Positions 1-10,238 are shown, counted from the first letter of the stretch. The stretch is 64,000 bases of DNA from Paramarasmius palmivorus (GCA_037176845.1 JAYKXP010000046.1:124001-188000); one strand, 5' to 3'. A program made the numbers and translations. The notes: a model not told the origin generated them from the letters alone.

Positions 1-834
1 GTACCCAACAACACTACCGTGTCTAGCAACACGACCACGCCTTGCCCTTACGTATGTCCCAGCAGTACCACTGTGAATGTCGGGAGAAGAGATGCTGCCA
101 ATAGCGGAGTTCTGACTTGCCCGTGCGTCGTTTCAATGATGAATTAATCCTGACGCTCATGAGGTTTCTTCCAGAACCATACAGCAACAACCACTTATGA
201 TTCGTGACAGCATTAGTTGCCAGTACAACTCTACCGATGGAACTCTCATCACAACTGGCCAGACAGTATGCCCCACTAATCTTGCGCTCTCGGCGGATTG
301 TGCCCCCACTGTGAATGTCACGGTACCTGCGGTTAACACGACTACTCCCGCTGTGAACACAACTACTCCCGCCGTGAACACCACCACTCCGGTAACCAAC
401 ACTACTCAACCTACCGTTCCTACATGTACCTTGGCAAGCACCACTATGCAATGCTGCAAGATTCTCAATCCGGTTCGTAGTTCGCTGACTCTGTGCACCA
501 TTTTTCTAATGGACACATTTGTACAGGACTCGTCATATTCCTATTATACTTACCTTAAGGACCTTATGGTCGAGGAAAACCTGACACCTGACTTGAGCAA
601 AGTGTAAGTGTTACCCTTGTCGATCTGTTCGCTTCTCAAGTTAGTATTCATAGGGCCGATTACTGCTATACGCAAACCTCTTGCACGCAAAATCAAGTTC
701 CCGCGTGCTGCGAGCGGAAATCTTCTATAGACGTAAGTTGTACCAAGTATAGTTCTTATTGTTCGTCGTTGGCTGACATCCCTTACCTCTAGACTGTCGT
801 TGGGTACAATTGCACAGTCCCCACTTACACTTGA
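1..834 (+). CDS. C-terminal part of secreted hydrophobin-like protein (5' end outside window)
   Basis: The reading frame is open from base 1. Splicing an intron of about 55 bp (around 131-187) and two later introns (from about 602 and from about 731) gives one frame ending at TGA 832-834. Order: an Asn/Thr-rich linker; a Cys-rich module (CPYVCP ... LTCP ... CQYNSTDGTL ... VCPTN); a run of Asn-Thr-Thr-Pro repeats rich in N-glycosylation sequons; then a hydrophobin-like tail with a QCC pair, a VQD motif, C-x5-C, an ACC pair and a last C. The linker and module closely match the middle of the GH5-hydrophobin gene at 28361-30941. The tail is much more diverged than the other hydrophobins here, so its function is uncertain. 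The missing upstream part may be a GH5 domain (inference). Confidence 0.6.
328..414 (+). repeat. In-frame 21-bp repeat encoding PAVNTTT
   Basis: About three near-identical 21-bp units encode Pro-Ala-Val-Asn-Thr-Thr-Thr, followed by a diverged unit. Each unit adds an N-glycosylation sequon to the linker of the hydrophobin-like protein. This is a coding minisatellite likely to vary in length between strains (inference). Confidence 0.75.
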
Positions 835-987
835 GCGCTGCTGTCGTTGTTTCTCTGGGGTATCGTGGAGACCATTCTTTTGGGATATACCTTACTTGTG
901 TGTTTCGTATATGTAGTGTACATTGTGGTACTGAATATTCGATTGTGTTCTTTTGGGATCGGAGTTATAACCCTCTTTTCTACCCCC

Positions 988-1839
988 ATGTCTGAACAAG
1001 AAGTCCACCTTCGTGATTCGACTTCATCTTCTCTACCTAAAGTCAAACCAGCACCTCAATCTAAAAAGATCTCGACACCTTTTTCCTATTACCCAAGTGA
1101 CGATGGTACCGACGAAAATCTTCTCATTTTGCTGCATGGGTTAGGTATGTAAGTACGTCCTTTTTTTTCTCCTTTCTCCCTTCTGAACGCTAGAACACAC
1201 CTAGGCGACACACATTTACCGTTCTCAAAGCTCGGTAAACAGCTACATCTACCACAAACCGCTATTCTCGCACTACGAGCCCCAGACCAAATACCCTTCC
1301 TCGAAGAACAAGCCTTTCAATGGTACACCTCCTTTGACCAACTCGGTGAACTCATCGATCGACCCAACCCAACACCCGCTCTGGATCTCTTAACAAAAGT
1401 ATTCAACCATCTCATTCAAGACTGTACATGGCCCAGTACCAAAATCCACTTATTCGGATTCGCACAAGGCGGATCGGTAGCGTTGGAGTTTGCTATCAAG
1501 TTTTGGAGGAATGGGGATATGAAAGAGAGGATTGGGAGTGTGGTTTCGGTATCTGGACCACTGTTGTCGTATCCGACGTTATCGACGCTGTGCCCGACAC
1601 CGGTGTTGGCTGTATATCGACCTCCACCGGCGGAACCGAGTCTTTCGTCGAGTGATTTGGCGGCGTTGAGGAAGGCGTTTGATGGTGTCAAGGAGGTGAA
1701 GCTCGGGGCGAGAGGTGCTGCGATGCCTTCGTCGAAAGAGGAGTGGGAACCTATTATGAGGTTTTGGAGTGAGAGGTTGAGTAGAAGGCAGGTGGACGGG
1801 TTGTATGAGGTTATGAGCGGAATCGCACCGCCCAAGTAG
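988..1839 (+). CDS. Acyl-protein thioesterase/phospholipase-carboxylesterase-like protein, probably catalytically dead
   Basis: Two exons, 988-1144 and 1205-1839, are joined by a 60-bp GT-AG intron. The product is an alpha/beta-hydrolase of about 263 aa in the acyl-protein thioesterase (APT) family. The N-terminal LLILLHGLGDTHLPF segment is the family oxyanion-region motif. The nucleophile elbow, normally GFSQGG, reads GFAQGG, so Ser is Ala. The region that normally holds the catalytic Asp (HGDxDP) reads YRPPPAEP, and the His position near the C-terminus reads RGAAMPSSKEEW. No triad residue can be found. The frame is clean and the fold motifs are kept, which fits a maintained pseudoenzyme better than decay. 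Its last 57 codons are duplicated at 8994-9165. It ends 28 bp from the end of the convergent secreted-protein copy. Confidence 0.8.
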
Positions 1840-1867
1840 GTGTATTTTATTGAATGACATTGTACTA

Positions 1868-2438
1868 CTAGACAACAAAATCGAATAGCTGATTCGGTGA
1901 CTCTGTACATGGTACGACATAGGCATCGTCTGAGTATTCCATACACAACTTGTTTTGACTGTGAGGTTTGATTCTGCACCGTCTTCCCGTGGCTCCTTCA
2001 CAAAATGCACATTCTATGGCGAAGAGTTGTGGTCTGTATACCGAAAGTCAGCCAGGAGATATTTGATCTTCTAAAACACTCACTTTCGGGCAGAACCTCG
2101 TGACAAAGGTTGAGGCACCACATAGATCTCTCCGTCGTCTTCCACTTGAGTGAGCAACTCTCCAGTCAAAGATCTATTGGCCATATTAGCGTTGTACCGT
2201 CATATACTGAAAAGGTAGCGTACTTAATCAAGTAGCGTCCTCTGTAGGCTTCAATATTCCAAGAAAAGATGTTACTTGTCCCGTGTGGTGTCATTTCGCC
2301 CCCGACGCTGACGATGGCCATGTTGACGTTTGAGGTGAACGCGGGGGTACAAATATTATCCAGAGGTTGCTGAAGGAACGGCTTTGCGAGACTAGCTGTA
2401 GACATTGCAGCTATAAGGATGAGAAAGGAAGCGAGCAT
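1868..2438 (-). pseudogene. Small secreted protein, copy 1, frameshifted
   Basis: Paralogue of the intact gene at 9194-9769. It begins with a clear signal peptide (MLASFLILIAAMSTASLA) and keeps most of the sequence, the intron and the Cys-rich C-terminus (CAFCEG ... RRC ... LC ... PC). One base is missing around 2207-2215 relative to the intact copy, which puts the frame into an early stop after about 90 aa. The rest of the sequence, including the conserved last codons before TAG, is still very close to the intact copy, so the break is recent or is an assembly error. The function of the family is unknown. Confidence 0.7.
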
Positions 2439-2677
2439 TGTAGGTTGACTCGATGCATTGGCAGACCGAACATTTTATAGGGTACTCGAGGGTTGCGGCC
2501 GAGACCTTTTCTTCGTCAGGAGTAATTTGAGAAATCGTTGTTTGGAATTGATACATTCTTGCAATGAAACGAAGATGAATAAAGCGACCCAGATGTCCCA
2601 GAATGTGAATGTGCGAGATGATGGTGGTTCGGGTGTAACAGTAAGCTGTCGCGCCTCTCTTCAATTCCACCACCACC

Positions 2678-3370
2678 ATGACCGCGCTACCCAATACCAC
2701 GGATCCGGATTTACAACTAGAGGGCAATGCGCTCAGTGCATACAACGTCTGTCTTGAGCTCGAGGAAACCGCCAAATCCAAAACAGAGAAAGAACAGATT
2801 CAAGCTTGTTCAATGTCATGACGATATATCGTAATGTGCACGATGCATTCGACCGTCTATACTTATGGCTCGAGGCAACAGTAAGTAGAACTTTCCATCC
2901 TTCAGGCTTGCGAATTGACCTCATGTTTGTGTAGCAAACCAAGGATTGCTATGTCACGAAAACTACTCCGAGCTTTTCCTTCGAAGATGATAACGTTTGC
3001 GTCAGCACCGAACCTCCCCGCCCCTTCACCAGAACTTCTAGCGTTGCATGCAACATGCGCCAAGGTCGCGCATCTCTCAGGTGCGGGAGCATTCATAGAT
3101 GAACTCGATGAAGATACGGACGACTTGCCAGTGTTGGCGCAAGATGGACGGTCCTCTGAAGTTCTGAACAACGCTATTCTGCTATCTTTGGGTTCAATTC
3201 CCCCCTCTATCCGATATCGGTGCTGGAATGTGATGCTGACCAGACCAGATAAACGACACCACAACATCCATCGCCAAAGACGGGATTTACGAAAGTCCGA
3301 AGTCCGGGGCATGGCGGAACTGTCTTCAACCATTCATGTACGGGATGAGTACGGACAGCCTGTGTTCTGA
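2678..3370 (+). pseudogene. HNH_2-type nuclease-like gene, internally deleted and frameshifted
   Basis: The N-terminus (MTALPNTTDPDLQ ... LSAYNVCLELEE) matches the HNH-type gene at 13033-14175. The text jumps at about 2806 from codon ~43 straight to the segment before the last intron (MTIYRNVHDAFDRLYLWLEAT), so the whole HNH core is deleted. A conserved intron follows at about 2881-2934. A second frame change near 2981 precedes an otherwise intact C-terminus (FASAPNLPAPSPELLALHA ... VLAQDG ... NNAILLSLG). It retains the C-terminal extension that the 13 kb copy loses to a stop. It diverges from secreted-protein copy 1 with about 240 bp between the starts. Confidence 0.7.
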
Positions 3371-3467
3371 GGTTGCTGCGTACGCTAGAACAGTTTTGTC
3401 GCCGGTCATTGGGCAGCTAAAAGCGTTGTTTGGACGGAATAATCATGTATAGTGAAGGAATATGTGC

Positions 3468-3862
3468 TAATAGACAAAATCGAACAGCGGGTTCTGAACA
3501 TGGCGATGTACATTGAGTATCCGTGACATCGTGTTCCCAGGGACCTACATTCGATGGCGAGGAGTTGCAGTCTGTGTATCGAAAGTTAGCTGTGAAGAAA
3601 TTCGTTACTTCACGACACTCACGTTCCAACACAGGTCGAGGTAATACGTAGACCCCTTCGTTGTCGTCTAGTACTTGAATGAGCGCGTCTCCGGCCAAAG
3701 ACCCATAGCGTTGCATTGCCATGAATAAAAGGTGGCTGACTCGATAAAACCCTCCTTTCCAGGGAAAGATATTGCCGAGAGGTTTGCGGAACGCAACGAG
3801 TGGGTTTGCAAGACTAGCTTGAGTACTATGGTAGCCACGAGAATGGAGCAAGAAGCGAGCAT
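3468..3862 (-). pseudogene. Small secreted protein, copy 3, degenerate
   Basis: A third, older relative of the secreted protein at 9194-9769. The MLASCSILVA start and the VYVLPRPVLE stretch before the intron are recognisable, but they lie in different frames. The middle is shortened and the C-terminal Cys-rich exon no longer reads in the family frame. The upstream 60 bp (around 3865-3915) still resembles the upstream region of copies 1 and 2, so the unit was duplicated together with its promoter. Confidence 0.55.
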
Positions 3863-4860
3863 TCTAGGAGTGTTCTCGAGGGTTGCGCCGAGACCTTTTC
3901 TTCGTCAAGAGTAGTTTGGATTGATTTCCTTCATCGTTCAGAATAATCAAGACGGTGCATCCTTGAAGAGAAAGACACAAAAGGCGCGAGATGATGGGGG
4001 TCGAGGTGTAAGCGAGGGAAGGTAGTCGCGTCACACGTTCTTTCACCTTTTCTCCCATGGCCACATTTCTACCGATTCTCCAGGGGCTCGGTTGTTGAGC
4101 TAATTCGTCGGGGATTAGCGCAACGAGGGTGCTTGCTCAATGGGAATCAATTGTACGCCTGTGATTTACACTTCTCGGTCTAAATTCTGAAATCTCTGAA
4201 AACTAGCCCAGGTGCACTTGAGGAAGAATTGTGGAAGAGACTGGAAGGATTTCTAAGTCTTGAAGTGGATCTAACTTAGCAGGAGACGGAACATCTTTCG
4301 ATAACCTCGTTTAGTCACAGCAGAAATGTTTCATGTCACACACCAGTGGCAGCCCCGCTTATTCGGACAAGGAAATTCTAGAGGAAATTACAGCGGAAAG
4401 GAAGGTGAAAATTGAGCTTAAAGTATCACTAATTTGTGACCTTTTCGGGCCCAAAAAATGGACCTTTGCCTCTCGATATTCACGTGCTTTCAGGGCCGTG
4501 AAAAAGCATATTTCCAGCGCTGGAAAAGACAAAGGCCATGAAAAGCCATATTTCCTACGCTGAGTAAGACAAAGAGCTGGAAATACCATATTTCCAGCAG
4601 CGTTAAAGACCATGTTTCTGGCGTCTCTGTTTTCCGGAGCAGGAAAAATGCTCTTTGACGCTCTGGGAAGCACGTGTAACCAACAACGCAAAACACGTGT
4701 GTTTGGACAGAGAAATTCCGCATATCCGGTGCATTGAATACGTGTTTTCCTCTTTCCTTTTCGCATCGATTTCCTCCTCAATTTCCAGGTCCGAATAGTT
4801 GGCGCTGCCACTGGTGACAGTGATTTCTCGCTCGTATTCTCAAACCCCTATCATCCAGTC
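3863..4860. other. Gene-poor stretch with imperfect 40-bp repeats
   Basis: No convincing gene is seen; the open frames are short and overlap a repeat. Around 4490-4640 an imperfect unit of about 40 bp recurs two to three times, built on TTTCC-AGC-GCTGGAAA-like palindromes followed by AGACAAAG and GCCATATTTCC. The last 100 bp before 4861 is the likely promoter of the first kinase-like gene. Confidence 0.5.
4490..4640. repeat. Imperfect tandem repeat, about 40-bp unit
   Basis: Two to three successive diverged copies of a segment containing a short palindrome (TTTCCAGCGCTGGAAA), then AGACAAAG, then CATATTTCC. Non-coding. Confidence 0.5.
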
Positions 4861-6076
4861 ATGGGTAGACTGGAAACCATTCGCGTACGATTCCCAGCAG
4901 ACCCTGAACCAACCACTTTACATTACAAGCCTCCTCAAGACGGTCACGGTCGCTATCCCAAGTCGTTCAAGCTATTGCCAATCGACGGTCAATGTATTCT
5001 CGAAGCATCCAAACCGACCATCGGTGGCCAAACGCTAGGCCCGTCGTACACGCATTTCTGGGGTCAAACAAGCTTTTTTGAAAAATCATTCCCAATCTTC
5101 GTTTGCTCTTCGTCGTCGGCTCCATCGACCCCTATTCTAGTCTTGAAGGCTGCTCTTCATACCGACGATGGCGACCCCGAATACATCAATGATAGGATAC
5201 GCATTCTGGAGAAAGAAGCCAAATATTATGTGGACTACCTATCTCGACTGCAAGACTCGTTCGTTCCGGAACACTACGGTATATGGGAGTCGGATAAAAC
5301 CAGCTGGGCAGGGGTGATTAGATGTGAAATTATGGCATATGGTGGTGAGCCGTTGTGGCGTACAGAGCATCTGTGGAGACCAAATCCTGAAGCAAAGTGA
5401 GTCCACGAATTGACGTCTTTGCGAGAGTAAAATTGACGATTCACTAGAAAACTCATCGCTGAAGCTGCGGAAAAGCTACATGATCTGTGTAACCATCACA
5501 ATCAGCTTACCACTCCTCCGAGGATAGAACACCATATCTTGTGGGATGCTGCCAAAGAGAGGCCAATGATCATCGATTTTGCATATACAACCCCACGACA
5601 CAGGTGTTTGAGGTGCATTCCTCTGGTTCCCACTCAAATGTCTGCTTGGAAATTGAAATTAGAGGAAACTGAACGAATGTGTCAAGAGTTGGCAAACGTT
5701 GGACATTATTTGGGTTTTCTGAATAACCCCGACGGCAAGTTTCGACGCTTTGAATGATGAGAAAGGTAGCTAACCTCCGAATCTCACAGGATATTCAGCA
5801 GAACTCTTGAACAAAGGCGCAAGGTGGCTTCGATTTGCACTCAGTCAGCTTATGGATAAGACTGGGCGTCCATATGGATACCTTGAAAAGGAGAGAGCCC
5901 ACGAGAAGCAGAAGGAGAGACTTGAGGTGTGGAAGGCTGAATCTACTGGCTTGCCAGGTGCAGAGTCTGCCCCCGATCCCGCCTGCTCGATTGATCCAGC
6001 AACCTCAGAGGCGGGGGTCATCCCAGTTGACGGGGCACTGTTGGATTCCTCGTTAAACGGACCCTCAGATCCTTGA
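4861..6076 (+). CDS. Orphan kinase-like protein, copy A
   Basis: Three exons: 4861-5396, 5448-5734 and 5790-6076, about 369 aa. It is one of three paralogues in the window. Conserved blocks, in order: IRVRFPADP near the start; CILEASKPT ... LGPSYTHFWG; ILVLKAAL, which may correspond to a kinase beta-3 strand; a charged helix ending in SFVPEHYGIWES; WAGVIRCEI; LHDL ... HHILWD ... RPMIIDFAYTTPRHRC; and a basic helix plus a Ser/Pro/Ala-rich tail. The VPEHYG and ILW...PMIIDF...HRC blocks resemble basidiomycete orphan protein-kinase-like proteins, where IIDF sits at the DFG position. There is no clear HRD loop, so activity is doubtful. Its second intron starts GC (GCAAGT), while the paralogues use GT there. 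No signal peptide. Confidence 0.7.
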
Positions 6077-6252
6077 TCAATGATCATCAGACTTAGGTGA
6101 ATTCGGGCCTTGTTGCAGTTATAGGTACTTGCAGGATAGACGGTTCCACATTTTAGGGGCGCGAGAAAATATTACATCATATGCCATAGTTTTCCGAATT
6201 CAATTTTCAATAATTCAATATTCAATCCTTGACTTGTCCTCAGGACCCCGGC

Positions 6253-7481
6253 ATGGACACTATTCGCGTACGTTTTCCAGCAGACCCGAACCCAGTCAGA
6301 TTTCATTACAAGCCTTTACAAGATGGTCACGGTCGCCAACTCGAGTCGTTCAAACCATTGCCCGTCAACGATCAATGTATCCTGGAAGCGTCCAGACCAA
6401 CTCTCCGTAGTCAAAAGCTGGGCCCATCCTTCACACATCTCTGGGGAAAAGTAGACTACTTCGAGAGGTCTTTTCCTATCTTTGTTTGCGCGTCGTCTTC
6501 GGCTCCTTCAGCCCCTATACTGGTATTAAAGACAGCCCTGCATATCAACGATGGCGACCCCAAATACATTGAAGCTAGGACAAGCAATCTGGAGAGAGAG
6601 GCCAAATTCTACGACGAGCATCTGCAAGAACTACAAGGGTCTTTCGTTCCGGAACACTATGGTATATGGGAGTCCGAGGAAACCCACTGGGCAGGGGTAA
6701 TTAAGTGCGAGATTATTGCTTACGGCGGAGAGCCTCTGTGGTGCACCGAACATTTATGGAGACACGACCCTAATGCAAAGTGAGTGTATCAATCTATGTC
6801 TCGCCGGATTGCATCTGACATTTGTATTCACAGAAAACTCATCGCCGAAGCTGCAGAAAAGCTACACGATTGGTGTATTCATCACACCCAACTCACTACC
6901 GATGAAGCACAACGTCACATCTTGTGGGATCAATCAAAGAGCAAGCCAATGATCATCGATTTTACGGTCGCAAACCATCGACACTCTTGCGGACGGTGTA
7001 TCCCCTTGCTCCCTATTCAAATGTCAAGATGGACACTGGACTTTGAGGCAGATGATACAATGTGCGAGGAGTTGGCAGAGGTCGGATGCTACTTGGATTT
7101 CATATACGACCCTGACGGTACGTTCAGATGTCGATGTTTTACATGCCGGAACGTAACTCACCGAATGCCATAGGATATTCGTCGGAGCTCTTGAAAGAAG
7201 GCGGACGGTGGCTTCGATGCCTGCTAAGCACGCTTATGGCGAAGAAGGGGCGTCAATATCTGTACCTCGAAAAGGAGAGAGCTCACGAGAAGCAAAAGGA
7301 AAGGCTCGCGTTGTGGAAGGCTGAATCCAGCTCCGGTGTTGCGTCTGCTTCTGGTTCCGCCGCCTCATCTGGTGCTACCTTGTCGGAGAAGACCGATGTT
7401 ATCACTTTGAAGGCAGGACTCGCCCCTCCAAACGTGGTACTTTCAGATTCGAATTCGTCAAACGGCTCCTCAGTTTCTTGA
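6253..7481 (+). CDS. Orphan kinase-like protein, copy B
   Basis: Tandem paralogue of the gene at 4861 in the same orientation, 176 bp downstream. Two introns (about 6780-6832 and 7118-7172) fall at identical codons and both use GT donors. ATG 6253 aligns with the paralogues' starts. Blocks kept: RVRFPADP, QCILEAS, LGPSFTHLWG, ILVLKTAL, SFVPEHYGIW, WAGVIKCEI, HILWDQ...PMIIDF, C..CIPLLP, then EKERAHEKQKERL and a Ser/Ala-rich tail. It appears complete and without lesions, so both tandem copies may be expressed. The family assignment as kinase-like is by motif resemblance only. Confidence 0.7.
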
Positions 7482-8993
7482 TCGTCGGGCACGAGCTCGA
7501 TGCCTCGGAATTCTTCCTTACATTGTTATTCATGTTATTTTTTCCTCCAGGCAGTTCCTGTTCTAGACCCTAATGTGATATGTAAATCGGACCACGTACA
7601 TGTATACACTAGTAGCAATGGCATGTCAGTCACTACTTGTACTTGCGTAGCCCATTTTGGCGAGGTCTGCCCACTCAGCAAACATGACCATTGAATAAAC
7701 TAGTCAGGTTGTGGGTCAGCACCGCGATGCTGACATGTACGAGTTCGGCCTTCTTGAGTGACTTCGATGCTGTGGAAGAACAGATGTGGAGCTGTCGATC
7801 TTACCCGGTTCGGAAAGTTCCTAGAACTTTCCCACGAGTCTTCATGTGACTCGATTGTAGACAGTACATGATAATGAATTGATATACAGTCATCCACCGC
7901 TCCTTGGCGCGGCACCACTCCTTGACTCGTTGCAATTTTCTGAATACAGGTGGTCCACTACTGCCCCGGAAATTTTACCATATTGTAGTTAAAGTATATA
8001 TCTTGTTGTAAACTTCAAGCCAGGTGGATGGCTCATGTTATGAGCTTTCAAGGACCCAAACTTGATGTTTCGGGGGATTGATTGAAATTTTTGTAGGGCT
8101 TGAACAATGAATCAAGGGCAAGCGACGTTTCTGGGATGCTCCTGTTATATTGATATGAGTTTATATGTGATGTATTGGTACCTTGGATGCTATCTGAGAG
8201 GGTACAGGATGTGCAGTGGAGGTAAGGAGCAAAGTTGTGCGCGGATTTGCTTCAGCGAATGCGTGTGACATCACCATTACGGAAGACTAAGGATTTCTTC
8301 ACGACTTAACTGGACCTCAAACTGTGTCCCTACTGTGCTAAAAAAATTACTGGAAGCTTCAATTTTTACTAGAATGCCTTATCTATGTATATTGAAGGCA
8401 AGAAGTGTGGTGGTTGAAAAGTAGAAGCTGGATGAAGGATGTCCAAAATTGGAAACGTGACGCGCCAAGGACCGGTTTTGCATCAAAACATGCCTCCGCA
8501 GAAAAAAATTCAGAAATATATATTCCTACCACTTATCTACTGATCTATGGGCCGAGAAACAATTCTTGTATGTACCTTCAACTATCCCGACACATGAAAT
8601 CAAACGGGACGGTCTAGATTATTTCTCCGAGGCATCCCAAATTTGAGTGCGCCAAGGAGCGGTGGATGACTGTACTGATAGGTAGAGCAGAGAGAAAGAC
8701 TCAGATATCATAAATAAAAATATGAAACCACAATATCACTTGAAAGTCAAAAGACCGGCTGCACATTGCGGTACATGAAGAAGAATGGCATTAGCGCTGA
8801 AGGCGCTAAATGAAAGCCGTGACCGTGGGTAAAAGGGACGAGTTGCGCCTTCCTAAAACGGAACGAAAAAAGCCCAGCAGAGCAGCATAAAGAACGAATC
8901 CGGATAAATCCGAACTCGTAACAGAGCCCCGAGGGAAACTGAACGGAGTACAGACTCGATGGGATAAGAGATAACGGCGAGATCACCGTAATT
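7482..8993. other. Gene-free stretch holding an inverted-repeat element
   Basis: No credible coding sequence is seen. 7887-8672 is a candidate non-autonomous DNA transposon (separate entry). The rest, including 8675-8993 up to the edge of the duplicated segment, shows only short random open frames. Confidence 0.6.
7887..8672. mobile_element. Candidate Tc1/mariner-type MITE with 24-bp terminal inverted repeats
   Basis: The left end 7887-7910 and the right end 8649-8672 are perfect 24-bp inverted repeats beginning CAGTCATCCACCGCTCCTTG. Each end is directly flanked by TA (7885-7886 and 8673-8674), the target duplication expected of Tc1/mariner/IS630 transposition. Termini starting with CAGT are common in that superfamily. 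The 786-bp interior has no long open frame and no transposase motif, so it would be non-autonomous. An internal stretch near 8462 (GCGCCAAGGACCGGT) resembles part of the terminus. The family assignment rests on ends and TA only. Confidence 0.65.
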
Positions 8994-9165
8994 GAGGAAG
9001 GCTTTTGATGGTGTCAAGGAGGTGAAGCTTGGGGTGAGAGGTGTTGCGATGCCTTCGTCGAAAGAGGAATGGGAACCTATTATGAGGTTTTGGAGTGAGA
9101 GGCTGAGTAGGAGACAGGCGGATGGGTTGTATGAAGTTATGAGTGGTATCGCACCGCCAAAGTAG
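8994..9165 (+). pseudogene. Duplicated 3' fragment of the thioesterase-like gene
   Basis: The last 57 codons of the gene at 988-1839 (LRKAFDGVKEVKLG ... YEVMSGIAPPK, stop) are copied here with few changes and without any upstream part. The junction at about 8994 is abrupt, with unrelated sequence to the left. The fragment marks the left end of a segmental duplication (about 1669-2810 copied at 8994-10157). It still has the Ala in place of the catalytic His region (VAMPSSKEEW). Confidence 0.8.
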
Positions 9166-9193
9166 GTGTATTTGATTGAAGGACATTGTACTA

Positions 9194-9769
9194 CTAGACA
9201 ACGAAATCGAATAGCTGATTCGGTGACTCTGTACATGGTACGACGTATGCATCGTCTGAATATTCCATACACAACTTGTTTTGACTCTCAGGTTCGATTC
9301 TGCACCGTCTTCCCGTGGTTCCTTCACAAAATGCACATTGTATGGCGAAGAGTTGCAGTCTGTGTACCCCGGAAAGTTAACTATGAGAAAACTCGTTCCT
9401 TTATGGCACTCACGTTCGAGCGGAACCATCAAACAAAGGTTGAGGCAACACATAGATCTCTCCGTCATCTTCCACTTGAGTGGGCACCTCTCTAGTCAGG
9501 GACCTATTAGCCACGTTAGCGTTGTACCGCCATGGAACAAAAAAAGTGGCGTACTTGATGAAGTAGAGGCCACTGTCTGGCTCTACATTCCAAGCGAAGA
9601 TGTCACTTATCCCGTGTGGTGTCATTTCGCCCCCGACGCTGACGATGGCCACGTTGACGTTTGAGGTGAACGTGGGGGTACATATACTATCCAGAGGTTG
9701 TTGAAGGAACGGCTTTGCAAGACTAGCCTGAGCAATGGCAGCTACGAGGATGAACAAGGAAGCGAGCAT
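9194..9769 (-). CDS. Small secreted cysteine-containing protein, copy 2 (intact)
   Basis: Exon 1 is 9414-9769 and exon 2 is 9194-9359, joined by a 54-bp GT-AG intron; the product is 173 aa. An N-terminal signal peptide (MLASLFILVAAIAQASLA) is followed by KPFLQQPLDSICTPTF, an immunoglobulin-like beta-rich stretch (VNVAIVSVGGEMTPHG ... FAWNVEPDSGLYFIKYATFFV), then a C-terminal Cys cluster (IQCAFCEG, RRC, KLC, VPC) ending QLFDFVV. The acceptor was chosen because the next AG upstream gives an immediate stop, while this one gives a frame conserved in copy 1. I do not recognise the family; a secreted effector-like or cell-surface role is possible. It diverges from an HNH fragment and ends 28 bp from the thioesterase fragment. 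Confidence 0.7.
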
Positions 9770-10036
9770 TGCAGTTTATCATTGTCAGGCCAAAGATTCT
9801 ATAGGGTGCTCGAGGATTGCGGCAGAGACATTTTCTTCGTCAGGAGAAAGTCGAGTTCATTGTTCGGAATCGACGGGTTCTTGGAATGAAACGAAGCTGA
9901 ATAGAGCGACCCAGAATGTGTGAGATGATGCGGGATGATGGTGGTCCGGGTGTAAGAGCTAAAGCTGAGTGAAAGCTGTTACGCCTCTCCGGCGCCTCGG
10001 TCCTAGTCTCCCCTAGGCAGACACCGTGTTACTAGG

Positions 10037-10157
10037 CCACGGATCCGGATACGCGACTGCAGGCAATGCGCGCATACAATTTCTGTATAGAGCTCGAGGA
10101 AATTGCTAGATGCAAAACAGAGGAAGAATGGATTCAAGCAGGGGTGCTAGGTTATTA
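10037..10157 (+). pseudogene. N-terminal relic of HNH_2-type gene
   Basis: About 120 bp matching the first codons of the HNH_2-type genes at 2678 and 13033 (CACGGATCCGGAT ... CAATGCGCGCATACAA ... GAGCTCGAGGAAATTGC ... ATTCAAGCA), with a lost start codon and small indels; a stop follows within 25 bp. It sits divergent from secreted-protein copy 2, exactly as the 2678 copy sits beside copy 1, so it is the right end of the same segmental duplication. Confidence 0.65.
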
Positions 10158-10238
10158 ACGAAGTGCTACAATGCTTCTATTCAATTAAAAACTGTTAGGG
10201 TAGGTACAGCTCTAGCGACTAGCGTACATATACTGTTC

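Noticed and set aside
847..987. Hydrophobic N-terminal extension upstream of the thioesterase-like start
   Set aside because: The open frame extends upstream to a Met at 847, but family members start near MSEQ; the extension overlaps the region just after another gene and looks like untranslated sequence.
4333..4811. Overlapping open frames on both strands
   Set aside because: They read through the 40-bp repeat and have no family features or splice support.
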